From contig JASEER010000006.1 of the NCBI GenBank assembly GCA_030019475.1, positions 1-64,000 of the forward strand: 64,000 nt of DNA. Reading direction: 5' to 3'. The position numbers and the translations under genes are program-made. Source of the stretch: Thermoanaerobacterales bacterium (GTDB lineage Bacteria > Bacillota > Desulfotomaculia > Desulfotomaculales > JASEER01). Shown one piece after another: positions 54,291 to 62,460 of this stretch (its first letter is position 1; every line of letters starts with the position of its first letter). Under the pieces are notes generated by a model. The model was given only the letters and a program-made list of their open reading frames with translations. It ran no database searches and was not told where the DNA came from.

Positions 54291-54851
54291 GTGGGTGATT
54301 CCGGGACTATGTCGCGCACGTCAAGCGGTCGGGATTTGGACTACATCCACCTGCAGTTGGCGGACACAACAATGCGCCTGCTTCGGGGGAAGGTAGTAAC
54401 CACCTTTGGACGGCTTACCCATCGCTTGGCCGTTGTCGTATCAGAAGAGTTGGCTGTCCAAACGGTCAATTTGCTCAGGCGGGAACTGACCCGTGCGGCG
54501 CGTCTGTTGCAAGTGCCCTTGTTTGAAACCGTAGAGCGCGGCGGTTTCGCTTTTCTGGAGTCGGAAGGGCGGGGCTGTGCGTCCATTGACGAACTGATAG
54601 AGGAAATGGAGGCGATGATGGAAACCACCGGATGCGCACCGTGTGTACCGTATCCTTTTCAAGGCAGCATTGCTTTATATCATCCCGAAGCGTGGCGGGA
54701 CATGCGCTCTGCCGTAGGCGCCTTGCGTTGGCTGAGGCGCTCGCGTGTTCTGGGCGTCGCCTCGGTAGTTGTAATCGTGTTGAATCAAGCAGTCCCGCTG
54801 GTAATGAACAATCTGGAACAAGGTTTAGCACGGGAAACGGTTTTCATTTAA
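54291..54851 (+). CDS. Hypothetical protein with C-terminal hydrophobic helix
   Basis: 186 residues. Two-part layout: an N-terminal helical region (LQLADTTMRLLRGKVVTTFGRLTHRLAVVVSEEL) and a C-terminal membrane-like helix (VLGVASVVVIVLNQAVPLVM). Start GTG at 54291 (ATG at 54309 is possible). No family recognised; it starts 3 bases after the TadZ-like stop and is probably co-transcribed. Confidence 0.55.
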   Translation: MGDSGTMSRTSSGRDLDYIHLQLADTTMRLLRGKVVTTFGRLTHRLAVVVSEELAVQTVNLLRRELTRAARLLQVPLFETVERGGFAFLESEGRGCASIDELIEEMEAMMETTGCAPCVPYPFQGSIALYHPEAWRDMRSAVGALRWLRRSRVLGVASVVVIVLNQAVPLVMNNLEQGLARETVFI

Positions 54852-54932
54852 TCGTTTTGCAAAGGGGGTGATGCCTGCCGGTGTGAACTTGTCCCTCGGC
54901 TGCCGATCCTCGTCTCGCATAAACCCCAAGGA

Positions 54933-54986
54933 CCCAGCATAGCATAAATATGTATGTACATCTTGTACACATTGTGCTATGCTGGG
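54933..54986. promoter_or_regulatory. Large dyad upstream of the toxin-antitoxin pair
   Basis: CCCAGCATAGCA (54933-54944) and TGCTATGCTGGG (54975-54986) are perfect 12-base inverted arms, enclosing TGTACA-TCT-TGTACA (54955-54969). It ends 14 bases before the antitoxin ATG at 55001. Likely autoregulatory operator or cruciform. Confidence 0.75.
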
Positions 54987-55000
54987 AGGTGAAGGGGGTT

Positions 55001-55426
55001 ATGAGCATGCTGATGGAGATGACTTTCAGCTCCGCGCGCAAGTCTTTTACTGAGCTTTTCGATGGGGTGTGGCATCGTTTCCTTCCGGCCCTGGTCAGGC
55101 GGCGTCAGACCGAAGAGGTCCTGCTGGTACGCCGGGACCTGCAGCAGGATATCCTGAAAGCCTACACATTGAAGCCCGAAGTCTTGCGGGAAGAGGACGG
55201 CTCCATTACTATGGCCCTTGATGTGCTCGACATAGCCGTCAACGCGCCCACCTTTGGGGAAGCCGTTGACCGGTTGGTGGAGGAGCTTAAGATCTACGCG
55301 GAGGACTACTTTAACCGCTCACAGTTGTACCTTAACGCGCCGAACAGGCGGGGCCATTTCCCCTTCGTCCTGCGCGTCTGGCTCTGCGATGACGACAAGC
55401 AGATTCGGTCCCTGCTGGAGCTGTAG
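55001..55426 (+). CDS. Phd/HicB-like antitoxin
   Basis: 141 residues. The N-terminus (MTFSSARKSFTELFDGV) looks like a Phd/YefM DNA-binding domain, and the C-terminal part (ITMALDVLDIAVNAPTFGEAVDRLVEELKIYAEDY) like the HicB antitoxin fold. ATG at 55001 is chosen because it follows GAAGGGGG and lies just after the dyad. The toxin-like gene starts 3 bases after the stop. Confidence 0.65.
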   Translation: MSMLMEMTFSSARKSFTELFDGVWHRFLPALVRRRQTEEVLLVRRDLQQDILKAYTLKPEVLREEDGSITMALDVLDIAVNAPTFGEAVDRLVEELKIYAEDYFNRSQLYLNAPNRRGHFPFVLRVWLCDDDKQIRSLLEL

Positions 55427-55429
55427 CAC

Positions 55430-55651
55430 ATGCCGCCAACCTTCGGGCAATTGAAGAAATTCTGCGAAAAGAACGGTTGGTACCTGATCCGCAACACCGA
55501 CCATTGGTACTATGAGAAGGTACTGTCCAACGGGATCGTTCTCCGGACCAGGGTCAGCCATTCGGTGGGCAAAGAAATTCCCGGTCACTTATGGCGGAAG
55601 ATCCTTAAACAATTGCAGGTTACCGAAGATGAGTTCTACAGAAATCTCTAA
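55430..55651 (+). CDS. HicA-like small toxin
   Basis: 73 residues. FGQLKKFCEKNGWYLIRNTDHWYYEKVL then VLRTRVSHSVGKEIPGHLWRKILKQLQVTEDEFYRNL matches the HicA/YcfA double-stranded-RNA-binding-like fold, with the histidine of TDHWYY in the catalytic place. Would cleave mRNA when free of the antitoxin. Confidence 0.7.
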   Translation: MPPTFGQLKKFCEKNGWYLIRNTDHWYYEKVLSNGIVLRTRVSHSVGKEIPGHLWRKILKQLQVTEDEFYRNL

Positions 55652-55692
55652 TCGGATTCTCTTTTCGGATTCTCTTTAGGAGGTGCAAAGTC

Positions 55693-56643
55693 GTGCGTAA
55701 ATGGTTTACCAGCATTCTGGCCCTGGTCTTCATCCTGGCCCCGGCCCTGCCGGCGCTGGCCGGGCCGCCGAGCCATAGCGCGGTGTTTGTGCTCAACGAG
55801 AAGACCTACACGGTGGATGGTCAGATGAAGACGATGGACGCCGTGACCTTCGCGGAGAACGGTCGTACTTACGTCCCGGTGCGCTACCTGGCCCTGGCCT
55901 GCGGCGTCCCGCAAGACAAGATCGGCTACGCAAACGGGCAGGTCACGCTGACCATGCCGGACAGCGTGATCGGGGACACCGTGGTCAAGCTCTGGGTCGG
56001 CAAGCGCGACCTCAAGATCAACAACGAGGCCAAGACCATGGACGTAACCGTCCTGGCCCGTAACGGGCGGACCTATCTCCCGGCGCGGTGGGTGGCCCAG
56101 GACGGGTTCGGCTACAAGGTGGACTGGGTGGCCACGAAGAATGCGGTGCTCATCTACCCGCCGGGTGCCGAGCCGCCGGCGGTGATCGAGCCGGTGCCCG
56201 AGCCGCCGGGGGAGGTCAAGGAGTTCGAGGCTGAGGGCAGCCTCAAGGACAGGTACCCGAACGACCCGTATGTTAAGAGCGGCTCCCTGTCCCGGGCCGA
56301 CTACATGGTGGCCGACCTGTCCGATTTGCCGATCAAGGTCGGTTCGACCACCGTCTACAAGCTGAGCTTCGCCGGGCCGGAGCCCCCGATTCCCGACGGC
56401 CGCTTCTACGTCGAGCAGTCCAATCCGGGCGCCAAAGAGGCCAGCTTGATGTTCGCCAAGGACGGTAAGATCGTGGAGTTCTCCGGCGACGATCTCCACA
56501 ATGGCGGGGAGACCCACTGGACGCAGAAGTACTTCATCACGGTGGACACCCTCCAGACCGCGGACGAGGTGTGGGTTGAGGGCATTGACGGGTATAACAG
56601 CTACATTCTAATCTTGCCCAACCCGGCGAAAGGGAGGATGTAA
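55693..56643 (+). CDS. Secreted stalk-domain protein
   Basis: 316 residues, signal peptide (SILALVFILAPALPALA), then a copper-amine-oxidase-N-type stalk domain (VDGQMKTMDAVTFAENGRTYVPVRYLALACGV, INNEAKTMDVTVLARNGRTYLPARWVAQ), a Pro/Glu linker and an unrecognised C-terminal beta-rich domain (about residues 190-310). GTG at 55693 follows TAGGAGGTGC. The next secreted gene starts 3 bases after the stop. The domain type is shared with the protein at 33638. Confidence 0.85.
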   Translation: MRKWFTSILALVFILAPALPALAGPPSHSAVFVLNEKTYTVDGQMKTMDAVTFAENGRTYVPVRYLALACGVPQDKIGYANGQVTLTMPDSVIGDTVVKLWVGKRDLKINNEAKTMDVTVLARNGRTYLPARWVAQDGFGYKVDWVATKNAVLIYPPGAEPPAVIEPVPEPPGEVKEFEAEGSLKDRYPNDPYVKSGSLSRADYMVADLSDLPIKVGSTTVYKLSFAGPEPPIPDGRFYVEQSNPGAKEASLMFAKDGKIVEFSGDDLHNGGETHWTQKYFITVDTLQTADEVWVEGIDGYNSYILILPNPAKGRM

Positions 56644-56646
56644 GCC

Positions 56647-58287
56647 GTGAGAAAACTGGCCTGGCTCTTAACTCTCCTGATGATCCTGACGGCCGTCCCC
56701 TGGGGGGCGGCCTTCGCTTCCCCCGAACAAACCCTGGCTGAAGAAGTCGTCGTCGGCAAGTTTATCTTCGAAGGCTACTGGGACATCTGGGGCGCAAACG
56801 GCAAATGGACCAACAACACCGGCCCAGGCAGCAAGAACCTGAGCGTCGATTCCCTGGTGGTGTATCCGTCAGGCTGGGCCGAGGGCAGCCGGGGACTCAA
56901 GGACCTCCTGCGGCGATACGAACTGACCCGCGCCGAGGTCAAGTACGTCTACCCCTTTGGCGAGGCGGAATACAACGACGCCGGCAAGCGCTACGACATG
57001 CCCTGGGTAGTTCTTGGCAAGAAAGAAGGCTATTACTGGGAGCACTACCGTACCATGCCCAACAACCCGCGGGCGGAGATCAAGAGCTTCGATCCCCAAA
57101 CCGGGGCAACGGTGGTTAAGTGGACCATCGACTATCCCGCGAAGCTGAACCCAGCCGACCCGAAGTCGGCCCCGAGAGGACCTGAAGACAAGGCTAAGAG
57201 CACCAAGGACTGGCTGAAAAACGGCGAGTGGGACAAGATCGACCTGCGGTTCGCCAGCAAGACGGACCTGGACAAGATCAGGACCAACAAAGCCCTGGAG
57301 GGCTGGCGGGTCTACTTCCCGGCCATCGTGGCCTGGTACGGCATCCCCAAACCCGAGGTCAACCTCATCGCGGTGGACATCGACCCGGGCGTGGACGAGC
57401 CGGAACCCGGCCAAAAGTACACCGGCACCGTCACCTTCTACAACGCCTCGGACATGCCCCTTGAGGACGTGCCGGTAGCCTTCTACAATGGCGCCTTCCG
57501 GGGATACCTGAAGGACGACGCCGGCAATACCGTCACCAGCGCCGACTTCGCGCCGGGCGAAGAGAAGACCTTTAACTTCACCTGGACGGCTCCGGGGACG
57601 GGCGAAGCGACACTTAAAGGCGTCATCGACACCCCGCCGTTGCCGGATAACTACGCGGAGACCGATGAGAGCGACAACATCGTCGAGGTCCGGCTCTCCG
57701 TGATCGGCCCGCCGCCGCCGAGCGGGCCGGGCTCCCTGACTTTCACCGCGGTCAGCCAGAGCGGCAAGTACACCCGTCCGCCGGGGACGGCCAAGTGGAC
57801 CGACTGGGTAACGGCCACGCTGACCGTGCCGGCGCCGACGCCGCCGAAGGGGACATTGAAGTCCTGGAGCATCACCTCGGCCAAGCTGACCTACCCCAAG
57901 AAGCACCCGTGGTTTACGTTTGGGTCACCCTGGCCGCCGCAGGGTACGAAGACGATCAACATGACGCCGCAGGGTCATACAGCGACAGCGAAGTTCCAGG
58001 AGGACTGGAGCCTGAACGGAGCCCCGGTCTACGCGCGGTACATCGACGGAGACGGTGAGCTGGTTGATGAGGGCGAGGTTCCCGGCGAAACCTATTACCC
58101 AATCACGGCCACGTACACGGTACATTACACCTACGAATACCAGGTGAGACACCGGAGTTGCAGCACTGACGCAAACGGCCACCGTTCCTGCGACACATGG
58201 TATGAAACCAAGACCGGCAGCGGCACCGACAGCGGTACGGTAAGCGGTAGGCTCTTGGTAGACGGATCGGGAGTCAACAGTCTGTAG
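56647..58287 (+). CDS. Secreted CARDB-domain protein
   Basis: 546 residues with a signal peptide (LAWLLTLLMILTAVPWGAAFA). The middle holds a CARDB-like adhesion domain (VNLIAVDIDPGVDEPEPGQKYTG, then PGEEKTFNFTW and DNYAETDESDNIVEV), followed by a Thr/Gly-rich C-terminal part with a CSTD...CDTW Cys pair. Likely exported and surface-exposed; it may be cargo or substrate of the downstream pilus, which is inference. GTG at 56647. Confidence 0.8.
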   Translation: MRKLAWLLTLLMILTAVPWGAAFASPEQTLAEEVVVGKFIFEGYWDIWGANGKWTNNTGPGSKNLSVDSLVVYPSGWAEGSRGLKDLLRRYELTRAEVKYVYPFGEAEYNDAGKRYDMPWVVLGKKEGYYWEHYRTMPNNPRAEIKSFDPQTGATVVKWTIDYPAKLNPADPKSAPRGPEDKAKSTKDWLKNGEWDKIDLRFASKTDLDKIRTNKALEGWRVYFPAIVAWYGIPKPEVNLIAVDIDPGVDEPEPGQKYTGTVTFYNASDMPLEDVPVAFYNGAFRGYLKDDAGNTVTSADFAPGEEKTFNFTWTAPGTGEATLKGVIDTPPLPDNYAETDESDNIVEVRLSVIGPPPPSGPGSLTFTAVSQSGKYTRPPGTAKWTDWVTATLTVPAPTPPKGTLKSWSITSAKLTYPKKHPWFTFGSPWPPQGTKTINMTPQGHTATAKFQEDWSLNGAPVYARYIDGDGELVDEGEVPGETYYPITATYTVHYTYEYQVRHRSCSTDANGHRSCDTWYETKTGSGTDSGTVSGRLLVDGSGVNSL

Positions 58288-58299
58288 CAGGCTGGAAAT

Positions 58300-58330
58300 A
58301 AGAGGGCCGGGCAAGCGCTCCGGCCCTCTT
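58300..58330 (+). terminator. Terminator after the CARDB gene
   Basis: AGAGGGCCGG (58301-58310), loop GCAAGCGCT, CCGGCCCTCT (58320-58329) then TTGATTCT. Confidence 0.7.
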
Positions 58331-58373
58331 GATTCTAAGCGAGCATTCTACAGAAAACGGAGGCTTGAGAAGA

Positions 58374-58583
58374 ATGAAGTTCATGATCATGAGAATCAAT
58401 AGCAACAGAGCGCTGGGCAGCGATAAGGATGAGATTATTCAGTCTTCCACTCAGTTGGCGGTCCAGGAATTATTTAGCTCCATAAGCCCGGACACGATTG
58501 TCTATGGTGCAGAATTGAAAAGGGGTGTGGTTGCACCCTTTACAGTGTATGAGACCAACAGGGGTGACTTAGAAACTAGTTGA
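58374..58583 (+). CDS. Small hypothetical protein overlapping an antisense gene
   Basis: About 69 residues, MKFMIMRINSNRALGSDKDE onward; no family recognised. ATG at 58374 is 10 bases after GGAGG. AT-richer than neighbours. Its last 82 bases run antisense to the minus-strand metallopeptidase-like gene. Confidence 0.5.
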   Translation: MKFMIMRINSNRALGSDKDEIIQSSTQLAVQELFSSISPDTIVYGAELKRGVVAPFTVYETNRGDLETS

Positions 58584-59362
58584 AACTTGAGGTTATCAAG
58601 TGTAAACCCGTGTATGCGAATCATCTCGTCAATATACTTGGTTGCTGATTCTGGGGTTAAGTCACTGGGGTATGTCGGCCATAGGCGCTCTTGCGCCAAT
58701 AATTCCTCAAAGGACGTTCTGTGACTGAATTTGAGAAGAATCTTCGTCCATTGCTGGGGGGTTAATCGTTGCCTAAGTTCAATAACTCGCAACAGTGTCC
58801 AGTTCAGTTGACTGTCGCTTGGGTTTCGAAGATGTTGCTTGATCACATCTTTACAGTCGGCATAAAGTCTCTCCCGGATACCAGTTAAGAGACCATAGTC
58901 TTCCACAACTTTATCTACCGTAGGATGTATGGCTACGTCACAAATCCTGGCTAAAAAGTTTCTCTTAGTCCAAGTTTCCCGGTCTACTCTTTCAGAACCT
59001 ATCTGATCCCATAACCATGGAAACCCCAAAGACCCGTGGACAAATAAATGAGCAAGTTCGTGAGCAATGTCGGAAGGCGTGTAGTCATCGGCAACAGCTA
59101 TTACTGCTGCATAGTTGCGATCGGTACGCAAGTTTTCTTTATCCTGAGCTGACAATGGTGTAATGATTAGTGCTGCATAACAAGTCCGAGCAAGATCAAT
59201 GCGGATGGCGCTTTGTATTTGTGCCATTTGGAGGATTACAAGGTGTGCGTTAGGAATTACATCCTGGGTATCCCGCCAGAGTCTAAGCAGAGGCTTGTTT
59301 CCCATGACTGCTTTGCGTAGTCTTGGATGTGAAGTGTTAAAGCTGAACTGCTCCATAAACAT
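58502..59362 (-). CDS. HExxH metallopeptidase-like protein
   Basis: 286 residues. YTPSDIAHELAHLFVHG (about residues 95-111) holds an HELAH zinc motif like that of ImmA/IrrE or other zincins; a third ligand is not clear. C-terminal part is helical and unrecognised. It lies in the AT-richest stretch of the region and is transcribed against the Tad operon, so it is probably part of acquired DNA. Function unknown; no repressor lies next to it. Confidence 0.65.
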   Translation of the reverse strand: MFMEQFSFNTSHPRLRKAVMGNKPLLRLWRDTQDVIPNAHLVILQMAQIQSAIRIDLARTCYAALIITPLSAQDKENLRTDRNYAAVIAVADDYTPSDIAHELAHLFVHGSLGFPWLWDQIGSERVDRETWTKRNFLARICDVAIHPTVDKVVEDYGLLTGIRERLYADCKDVIKQHLRNPSDSQLNWTLLRVIELRQRLTPQQWTKILLKFSHRTSFEELLAQERLWPTYPSDLTPESATKYIDEMIRIHGFTLDNLKFQLVSKSPLLVSYTVKGATTPLFNSAP

Positions 59363-59635
59363 ACCCTCCCACAGACCTCCGTTACGATTGAGTAGATTAT
59401 AACAAAATCAACCATTGGATTCTATAGGCATTGAAGAGAGCCATGCCAACCAAAGTGAAAGAGTTAGGTCTTTAGGAAATTAAACTCGTAATGCCGAGGA
59501 CGAACCCTGAGGGGGTACAAGCCTTGCGTGAAGGGGGTGAATGCCCTTCCTGATGAACGCCGGTGTCCGGTGTTACAGTAATTCCGTTTAGATGCCGTAA
59601 ATGAGGCCGGGAATCCCCGGCCTCAAGTGCTTTGT
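59363..59635 (+). other. Leader region of the Tad operon with hairpins
   Basis: No gene is supported. It holds GAAGGG/CCCTTC and the strong hairpin GAGGCCGGG-AATC-CCCGGCCTC (59603-59624), 12 bases before a full AGGAGGTGATC. No known riboswitch consensus was recognised. Confidence 0.4.
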
Positions 59636-59653
59636 AGGAGGTGATCTTCAATA
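59636..59653 (+). promoter_or_regulatory. Full-length Shine-Dalgarno followed by an in-frame AUA
   Basis: AGGAGGTGATC (59636-59646) matches the whole anti-SD region. Nine bases after its last G lies ATA (59651-59653), in frame with the pseudopilin at 59687 and giving the leader IRLFNIRDERGF. No ATG/GTG/TTG in that frame fits the site, so AUA may be the true start. Confidence 0.45.
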
Positions 59654-59686
59654 CGGCTCTTCAACATCCGTGACGAACGAGGCTTC

Positions 59687-60175
59687 ATGGCGACCTACTT
59701 TCTGGCTCTGCTGCTGGTGTTCCTCATCCTTATGTTTGGCATGGCCATCAGCGTGTCGTTCGGCGGGCACAAGGTGGCCTACGCAACGTACCAGTGGTTT
59801 GGCGAAGCCTTAAACTACGCGGCATGGGAAGCGAACCAAGACGGGGATCCGACCCAGGTAAGCCTGCGAACGAGCGCCGCAAAGAGGGCGTTCGCCGAGG
59901 TTTTCGCCGAAATGACCGGTACCACGTACAGTAATGATTCGTTTGTTCCGCGCGGGAGTACGAGCGTTTATCCGGGGCCGATTACCTTGGGCAGTTTTGT
60001 TCCCATCGAGCCGGGAGATCCCGTCCCTAACGGAACGGCTTCGCAGCCAGGGTACGTGGCAACAATCAGTGTTCCTGTATTCGGCGGGGCCTACCCTGTT
60101 GTGGGAGAGCAGTACGTGTCGATCCCCATGCGCTGTTTCGCCGTAGTGCAATCGGTCGAGGGCCAAGTCAACTAA
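59687..60175 (+). CDS. TadE-like pseudopilin
   Basis: 162 residues from ATG at 59687; probably longer. One long N-terminal hydrophobic helix (MATYFLALLLVFLILMFGMAISV) and an extracellular beta-rich part. The codons just upstream read IRLFNIRDERGF, a prepilin-like leader of the TadE type with a charged stretch before Gly, but would require an AUA start at 59651 (see that entry). The first gene of the Tad assembly operon. Confidence 0.75.
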   Translation: MATYFLALLLVFLILMFGMAISVSFGGHKVAYATYQWFGEALNYAAWEANQDGDPTQVSLRTSAAKRAFAEVFAEMTGTTYSNDSFVPRGSTSVYPGPITLGSFVPIEPGDPVPNGTASQPGYVATISVPVFGGAYPVVGEQYVSIPMRCFAVVQSVEGQVN

Positions 60176-60237
60176 CCGAGCAAAGAAAGGAGTGATCGGC
60201 CATATCTCTCGAAGTCGCGCGCGACTGGAGCGCACAC

Positions 60238-61536
60238 ATGAAGCTGGAGGAGGCGCGCATCGTCCAAGACTTATCCCGCCAGATCATGCGGGAGAGCAGG
60301 AACGCTATCGGCGGGCCTCTGCCGCTGGAGGCGCTTGAGCATCTAGTCCGGCAGGCGGTGGTATCCCGGCCCGACATTGCGCCGGTCGAGGAGCAGAGGT
60401 TTGTGGACATGATCATCGGCCAGGCCACCGGATACGGTCCCCTCAAGCCATTCTTTATCGGAGAAGCCGCCGAGGAAATCACCGAGGTTTTTATCAATCC
60501 TCCTTCGACGAGGGACCAGCCTCCGCGGGTATTCATCGCCAAACACGGCCGCATCCATCAGGTAAACGAAACCGTCTTTGCGAACGACGAGGAGGTAAGA
60601 CAGTTCTGCCAGCGCATCTGCGAGAGCGTGGGCCGGCCTTTCACGGCGGACGCGCCCATCGTGGACGCCTGGCTGCCCGATGGGTCACGCATCGCTGTTA
60701 TGGGCTATAAGGTCAGTCCTCTGGGCACCGTGGCCGCGATCCGCAAGTCACCTTTGAGGCGCCCGCCCATGCCCCTGGATAAGCTGGTGGCCTACGGTGC
60801 CTTCCCGCCGTTTGTTGCCGGGTTGATGGTTGACCTGCTCGTCAAGGGCCGGGCGAACCTCGGCATTTGGGGACGCACGGACAGCGGCAAGACGACGGTC
60901 ATGCGCAGCCTGGGGGCGTTTATCGACACCAGTGAGCGCGTGATAATCGCCGAACCCAGCTTTGAATTGGCCCTGCCGCATCTGCCCAACTGCGTTAACC
61001 TTGTTGAGGTCTACTACGGTCAGGATGCCATTGTCTCAATGACCCAGATATGCAAGGCCGTTAACCGCAACACTCCCGACCGCGGCATTGTGGCGGAAAT
61101 ACGTTCCCAGGAAGCTATTGATGCCAGCCAGATAGCTGCTTCGACTCCTTGCGGCTTCTGGACATCAGGGCATGCCGGCGGTGTCCCCGAGTTTCGCTCA
61201 CGCATCTACGGCATGTGGCTTAACGGCAAGGTCCAGTTACCCATGGAATTTCTTGATGAGATCATTAGGTCGATGTTCCACTTCCTCATCTTCCTTGATA
61301 AAGACAGCGCCGGCCAGAGGGCGTTGATGTCCATTGTCGAGGTCACTTCGGACGGTTATCGCCCCATCGTTGAGTTTGACGAACAGGAGTTCCTACGGAC
61401 CAAAGGCAAGGTGCGCCGTTGGTGTTACAGGCAGACGGTGACCCCCGAACGCCTGGCGAGGCTTGCTTTCCGAGGCGCCGAAATCAAGCCGGAATACCAG
61501 GCCGTGCACCGGGAGTTTCTGAACGAGGAGGTATAG
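60238..61536 (+). CDS. tadA: Tad secretion ATPase (TadA/CpaF, VirB11-like)
   Basis: 432 residues. N-terminal VirB11-like domain with ATGYGPLKPFF, Walker A GRTDSGKTTV (about residues 218-227), Asp-box/Walker B region as VAEIRSQEAIDA, and HAGGVPEFRSRI as the His box. It powers pilin assembly. ATG at 60238 has GGAG 7 bases upstream; an in-frame ATA at 60202 also follows AAAGGAGTGATC, as in the gene before. Confidence 0.9.
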   Translation: MKLEEARIVQDLSRQIMRESRNAIGGPLPLEALEHLVRQAVVSRPDIAPVEEQRFVDMIIGQATGYGPLKPFFIGEAAEEITEVFINPPSTRDQPPRVFIAKHGRIHQVNETVFANDEEVRQFCQRICESVGRPFTADAPIVDAWLPDGSRIAVMGYKVSPLGTVAAIRKSPLRRPPMPLDKLVAYGAFPPFVAGLMVDLLVKGRANLGIWGRTDSGKTTVMRSLGAFIDTSERVIIAEPSFELALPHLPNCVNLVEVYYGQDAIVSMTQICKAVNRNTPDRGIVAEIRSQEAIDASQIAASTPCGFWTSGHAGGVPEFRSRIYGMWLNGKVQLPMEFLDEIIRSMFHFLIFLDKDSAGQRALMSIVEVTSDGYRPIVEFDEQEFLRTKGKVRRWCYRQTVTPERLARLAFRGAEIKPEYQAVHREFLNEEV

Positions 61537-61539
61537 TGC

Positions 61540-62457
61540 TTGAGCGTCTTTGTTTTCTTGGGAGGGCTCTTCATGAGCCTGTTCTTGCTTTTCCGCACCC
61601 TGGCCACCGGGGAATCACCGGTCAAACAAGATCCCAGAAGCCTTGTGGCATCCCTCGTTTTGCGTGGAGGCACGTGTTTGGGAACCGCCGTGGCGCTGTT
61701 CTTTATAGGTACCACGTTTTTGGGAACACCGGTCTCTGGTCTGGCCCTCGGGCTGCTGGGATGGTTCCTTCCCCACTGGATTGAAGAAGTGATAGCGAGC
61801 AGAAGGCAGGCAAAGTTACGAGCCTTGGCCCGGGACTTCATTACCAGCGCCGCGGGGCTTTACTCGGGCAACCAGACAACCATTGAGGTCGTCCGACTGG
61901 CGGCGGAACGCTTCGGGCCGCCGTTCGGCCGGGAGTTTGAGGACATGGTGGCGCAGAACAAGTTCAACCGTGGTGCGTCTTTCAAACAGATGTTCGAGGC
62001 GATGGGCGAAAAGTACGGCCTTGACGAGCTGCGGGCCGTGGGACACATCATAGCCGCGTCCGAAATAGCCGGTGGGCCGCAGGCGGCCGCCAGGGGGCTC
62101 AAGCGGCTTGGCGAGGCTCTGCGGCAAAGAGACAAGCAGTTATCGGACAGGAAGAAAGGTCTGTTTGAACCTCTCGTCGCCGGGGTTGTAGCCCTGTTGG
62201 GAATCCTGGCCGGCCTGGTGCTGGATGTGACGATAGCCAGGCCGTATTTTGACGGCGCCGGGCGGTGGATTCTGACCGCCAGCACGGTGCTTATGGTGGG
62301 CATGGCCTTTGCGGTAATGCGCTTGTCGAGCGCAAAAGATCTTCTCCAGACCGCGCCCAGGGGCAAAAGCCCCGCCTCCCAGCCCGAGAAGCCGGACGCC
62401 CCGGCCGGGCGTCGTTTAACAGCCGGGATTCGTACATCAATTGTCAGGGGGGAGTGA
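61540..62457 (+). CDS. tadB: Tad inner-membrane platform protein TadB
   Basis: 305 residues, T2SSF/GspF-like: N-terminal membrane helices, cytoplasmic domain (RDFITSAAGLYSGNQTTIEVVRLAAE, FGREFEDMVAQNKFNRGASF), and a second helix pair near residues 205-270. TTG at 61540 follows GAGGAGG and lies 3 bases after tadA. Confidence 0.85.
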   Translation: MSVFVFLGGLFMSLFLLFRTLATGESPVKQDPRSLVASLVLRGGTCLGTAVALFFIGTTFLGTPVSGLALGLLGWFLPHWIEEVIASRRQAKLRALARDFITSAAGLYSGNQTTIEVVRLAAERFGPPFGREFEDMVAQNKFNRGASFKQMFEAMGEKYGLDELRAVGHIIAASEIAGGPQAAARGLKRLGEALRQRDKQLSDRKKGLFEPLVAGVVALLGILAGLVLDVTIARPYFDGAGRWILTASTVLMVGMAFAVMRLSSAKDLLQTAPRGKSPASQPEKPDAPAGRRLTAGIRTSIVRGE

Positions 62458-62460
62458 ACC

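Noticed and set aside
59440-59640. A c-di-GMP riboswitch in front of the Tad operon
   Set aside because: No match to the class I or II consensus could be found by eye; only simple hairpins are supported.
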